Origin: Lineolata rhizophorae
Taxonomy: Eukaryota; Ascomycota; Dothideomycetes; Lineolatales; Lineolataceae
Direction: 5' to 3'
Length of the DNA: 23,964 nt
NCBI GenBank assembly: GCA_010093515.1
Contig: MU001672.1
Coordinates: 566,952-590,915 of the forward strand
Shown here one piece after another: positions 20,215 through 23,964 of the stretch. Every line of letters starts with the position of its first letter. The first letter of the stretch is position 1. The notes under the pieces were generated by a model. That model was not told the DNA's origin, did no database searches, and saw nothing but the letters and a program-made list of their open reading frames with translations. A program made the translations under genes and the position numbers.

Positions 20215-20893
20215 AAGGTGTCGTGTAGGATGTCGGTCGGTAAGGCGCTGGGAGTTTCTTGGGCTGGACTGCTGGTAGGACCGGAATTCCTTTTGTGTGT
20301 CTAGATGGATTTGTAGGGTTCTGATGGTGCTGCCTTTGTTACGACCTTTTCTATGCCGGGGTGGACTTCTGGGTGGGTAGGTAATCCGTTTTTACTTTCA
20401 CGGCGGACTCTCAAAAACCAATGGAGTGGCGAATGGGCGGATTGTTGGGAATTTTCCGTGATTTCGTCTAGCCGACGACGGAAATGCCTGAATAAGGTGG
20501 GTGGGTTGGCGGCGTTCTACTCACATCAGAATAGGAATTGCAGTTCGTCTGCTTGTGGCACATTCCCTCCATAAAGAAAGGTGGCGTTTATGGGAAAGGG
20601 GGATACCAAACGGAAACCTGTTACAACTCTGTCCATTAATATCTGGTTTTGGTTTACTCTTAGTCTTCCTATTCTTGGAAAAGGAGAGGAAGGAGTGGAG
20701 GCCAGCCATCGTATTAGCTATAATATCCGCTACCAAAAAAAGTAAGGAAGGCAGGAGTCATGTTTTGCTTAGATGTGCTACTGCAGAAAATTATTTCTAT
20801 AGAGAAAATGTCTGCGGTGTGCTCGAAAAAGCTTACATGTCTGTTCGCTACGGAATGACACCAAAAAGAGAAAGCTACGCCACAGAAATGCTC
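20215..20893. other. Convergent 3' intergenic region between regulator and CLC genes
   Basis: About 680 bases between two stop codons facing each other, so it should contain both 3' UTRs. A plus-strand open frame at 20501-20983 runs antisense into the end of the CLC gene, starts without a good context and has no domain. I see no other structure. Confidence 0.6.
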
Positions 20894-23605
20894 TCAATGA
20901 CCCAAGCTATCCAAATACGCAACCAGCCTCTTCTTGATAATGACACCAACCAACTTGCCCGTCCCTTCTTCTGTTACCATTAGGTATCTCAATCCTAATT
21001 TCCCAAACATCTCGACCGCGTACTCCATGGGCGCTGCAGCACATACGCATAGCGGCGTCCGGTCGACAAACATGCCGAGGTCGAAGTCGCCCTCGTCCGC
21101 GTCGCCCAGCAACCTCACATCAGCGTCGTCGCCATCGCCTCCACCGTTGCCGCTATCATACACAGCACCCACCTCCGTCAGACCGAAGTCGAGTTCACCC
21201 TGTCCAATATAACCTTGCAAGAGACCATTCTGCACCAACACCAGCCCCGCATCCATGAGTCCACGCCGCTGCAGAAGGGCAAGCTTCTGGGCTAGAAGGC
21301 TGCGCCGCACCTTGTTGGAAGGCGGAACGGCGACGGTGATCTCCTCCATCGTCTGCGGCGGCGGGATGAGCGCTTCCACGCGCGTGTTATGGTTCTGGAC
21401 GCGCAGCATTGCGTGGTCGAGGTCGAGGAAAGGATGGCCGAGGACGGCTTGGGCGAGGTCGTAGACGCTCTCCTCGCCAATAGCATCGGCGACCCATTTG
21501 GCGACCAGGATGGCAATCATGTCCGGGACGATGTATTCGAGTTCGCCAGTGAGCTGAGTTTTGGGTTGGACTAGTCAGTTGGTGGGACTTTTGGAACGGC
21601 TTGGACATTGTTCGACAAACCTCAAACATGATGACACCGAGGGAAATAGTCATGCGCGAAACACCGGCGAGAAAAGCACCGGCGCCGACCATGGCGAAAA
21701 TTCCGGGAGAGATACCGGGGATCCATTGTCCGATGAGCCTTCCAAAGAAGGCTCCGCCGTCAAGGGCAGGGATGATTACGCCGGAAGGAACTTTAACTCC
21801 AAACGTAATAATCGTCAAGAGAAGCTTCACAACGGTCCCATAAAAAAGCCACCCAAGATAGCCATGCGATACACCGCCCTTACCCTCCTGTTGGCACACC
21901 CACGCGGTCTTCGACCCCGTGCTCTCACAGTCTACTAGTAAGTTCTTGATAATGACATCTCCAGGCTCCCGAGTCAATGGATTCGGGAACTGTAGGAGAG
22001 TTGTGGCGAGAACGACGAGGAAAGCCTCAAGTACGGGGTAATTTTTGATCAATGGAAATGCGCGGAACCATCTCGACCATGCGAAGTTGGCACGACAGAA
22101 GATACCTCCGAAGATGCCGCCAGCGATGCCAAGAACGACGAAAACAAGATAATGTATGGCCTCGTATGAAGTTCCGTAGTTGGTTTCGAACAGGACAAGT
22201 TTGCCTGTACCGGTTGGATTTAACGCTTTCAAAACGACTGCGGCAAAGAGCGAGCATAGAAATGCACGCCATAAGACCCGGCGGGGGAAGTAGGTGCTGA
22301 TTTCCTAGGGGTATAGTCAGCGCATTGTTATAAAAGAACAGTAAGAGCATTTTCCCTTGTCCTATTCTATAGAAGCGGGCGAAGTCTTAATCGCTGAAAG
22401 CATCACCAAAAGTGCACTAATATTTTCCTCTTAGGCCTCTCCTGAAGACACATATGGTTACAAGACTAAGTTCTTTTTCCATCAACGCATTCACATGAAT
22501 TTTCACGAGAATCTAGAAGCAAGAAAGTCATGTCTTACCTCGTAGCTAAAGAGTACCCCGCCAATGGGCGCGCCAAAAGCGACACTCAGGCCTGCTGCGC
22601 AGGCAGCTGATAGAAGCTGCCGCATTTTCCGTCCATTGTCCCTATACTTGGGTATGAATTTGCCGACCAAGTAGCCAACGCAAGTCGAAATGTGGACAAA
22701 CGGCCCTTCCTTTCCGAGACACATTCCGGTTGACACTGCGAATATCGATCCGAACGCCTTCACCAAGAGCACTTTTAGGTCCAAAAAGTTTGGGATCACG
22801 AATCCGGACAAGATTGTTTTGATTTCCGGTATGCCCGACCCAGCAGCCATGTACATGACTTTGCCCGAAGCCATTGGGTCACCACCGCCGTTGATCTTCT
22901 GCGACATATTTTTCGGCGGAGACGGTGCGGCCGGGAGGCTACGCCTGGTCAACATTGTCGCGCTCGAGCTGATTATGCCATACGCAAGCGCAAACCCCAC
23001 GTATATGGCAAAGGTAGCCCAGTAATTATTCGACCAGAACGTGAAGTCGGGACAACTAGCCCCAGTGTCGTCTGAAGAGGCTAACATGGGTGTCTTGTCC
23101 TCGCAGCATGCTTCACGGCTCAAAAAAGGGTTGCGCCTGCAATGGCCGAGTTTATAGTCTGATATTGTAGCCACGCCCACGTCTACGACAAAAGCAACGC
23201 AGGCCGTTAGACTGCCGATTAATGCCACGGCGAACCATCCGGAGCAGGAGTTCAGAGCGGATGCCAAACGGCCGCGGATGCCTTTCAGCGCGCGCACGTT
23301 TCGGTAGCGATACGAATCTTTGACCTTTTAAAAAGCGAAGTTAGACACGAAATTTGAACCGGAAGGTTTTATTGCAATAATACCAAATCATGGAGCCAAT
23401 CAATTGTGGTGTAGTCATTGTATGGCAGTCGCTCCCCTACGGAAGATTCCTTCAGCTCTTGCTCGCTCTTCGAAACGGCTGAATTGACAATGGAGCGCGC
23501 CTCCTCGTCGTGCTGGAGCTCTCGCAGGTGAGGGTCGTTGGCGACTGACGGCCTCGACTCGAGCAGCCGAGTACGTTCAGTGGCACTCTCAGGGTCAGGG
23601 GGCAT
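20894..23605 (-). CDS. CLC-family chloride transporter, predicted Cl-/H+ exchanger (Gef1-like), with CBS domains
   Basis: Predicted intracellular-membrane anion transporter. Exons on the minus strand are 23605-23384, 23324-22539, 22304-21621 and 21553-20894; introns are 59, 234 and 67 bp. The product is 783 aa, close to yeast Gef1 in length. The cytosolic N-terminus (MPPDPESATERTRLLE) ends in an YNDYTTIDWLHDL motif. CLC signature motifs are GSGIPE 236-241, GKEGPFVH with gating Glu 280, and GVKVPSGVIIP 505-515. The second glutamate of FSYE-EISTYFP, Glu 337, matches the proton glutamate of CLC exchangers, so exchange rather than channel activity is predicted. Two CBS regions close the protein (SLLAQKLALLQRRGLMDAGL, then YAVEMFGKLGLRYLMVT and GVIIKKRLVAYL). 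The ATG at 23605 was chosen because the upstream frame has no better start. The gene looks intact. Confidence 0.92.
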
Positions 23606-23920
23606 GGTGAATTGAAAACGGCTGGCGCTCGTTGTCCAAGGCAACGGCGGCCGTTGCAAAGACAAGGTAGGACGAAAGAAAGAACATTGTGCCCGAGTGC
23701 CTGTTTCCGATCAAAAAGAAAAGCAGCGGAGATTCGGAGACGCAAACTTCAGGCTTATCGGAACTGTAGCCCAGGGCACTAGGGAAGATCTGGACAGGCA
23801 CAATGGCGAGGGAGCTGTTGATAAGCGACCAGATCCCCGGCTGTGATTAGGTAGCGAGGTGGTTGCCAAGAACCGTGGTCGAGCGGCGATACGTCATCTT
23901 TGACTATAACTAACGTGTAG
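23606..23920. other. Upstream region of the CLC gene
   Basis: About 315 bases between the CLC start codon and the putative transposon end, so the CLC promoter is probably here. No gene or clear element is seen. Confidence 0.5.
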
Positions 23921-23964
23921 TACCCCCTGGTCGGTCAGACCCCCTGGTCGGTCAGCTTCCATCA
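23921..23964. mobile_element. Probable terminal inverted repeat of a Tc1/mariner-type element (continues off right edge)
   Basis: ACCCCCTGGTCGGTCAG occurs twice in perfect tandem, 23922-23938 and 23939-23955, directly after the T of a TA at 23921-23922. Tandem duplications within the terminal repeat next to a TA target are common in fungal pogo/Fot-class elements, and the element at the left edge shows the same 17-bp arrangement with a different sequence. The body lies outside the window, so the class is inference. Confidence 0.45.

Noticed and set aside
20501-20983. Plus-strand open frame of 160 codons in the convergent region
   Set aside because: No domain, poor start, and it runs antisense into the CLC coding end.
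5554-23605. A biosynthetic or other functional gene cluster
   Set aside because: No core biosynthetic enzyme, tailoring enzyme set or dedicated transporter is present; the genes belong to unrelated functions.

Overview
The window is nuclear DNA of a filamentous ascomycete (Pezizomycotina). The evidence is short introns (49-136 bp, one of 234 bp) with GTRNGT-type donors and YAG acceptors, a secreted laccase ending in the ascomycete DSGL plug, a Zn(II)2Cys6 regulator, a fungal-type F-box protein, and a pogo/Fot-like transposase. I cannot name a genus. Nothing prokaryotic (operons, CRISPR, Shine-Dalgarno sites) is present.

Layout, left to right. 1-~312: 5' end of a Tc1/mariner (pogo/Fot-like) DNA transposon entering from the left edge, with the transposase N-terminus on the minus strand and a 17-bp tandem repeat in its outer end. 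844-2474 (-): four-exon membrane lipid phosphate phosphatase (PAP2 family). 3794-4543 (+): intronless, GC-rich ankyrin-repeat protein. 5554-7880 (-): nine-exon secreted laccase, apparently intact, 594 aa. 7881-13764: laccase promoter, then the largest gene-free stretch (about 5.4 kb), holding only small palindromes, hairpins and weak tRNA-like motifs. 13765-14586 (-): two-exon F-box protein with a cysteine cluster. 15828-~16871 (+): broken DNA polymerase X (pol lambda/beta type) gene. 17200-20214 (+): six-exon nuclear regulator combining an N-terminal BED-like zinc finger with a Zn2Cys6 cluster. 20894-23605 (-): four-exon CLC chloride transporter with CBS domains. 23921-end: a 17-bp tandem repeat starting at a TA, probably the terminal repeat of another mariner-type element that continues off the right edge.

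The genes do not form an evident pathway or a secondary-metabolite cluster: they are a lipid phosphatase, an anion transporter, an extracellular oxidase, a ubiquitin-ligase adaptor and a transcription factor, in mixed orientations. Transposon ends at both edges, the gene desert and the decayed polymerase gene suggest a moderately dynamic region among otherwise ordinary housekeeping or accessory genes. Exon structures were joined by eye from splice signals and reading-frame continuity; all lengths and motif positions follow from those joins. No previously undescribed system stands out. The items most worth a second look are the dual zinc-finger regulator, the CLC proton-glutamate codon at a splice junction, the polymerase X pseudogene and the matched 17-bp repeat architecture at the two edges.
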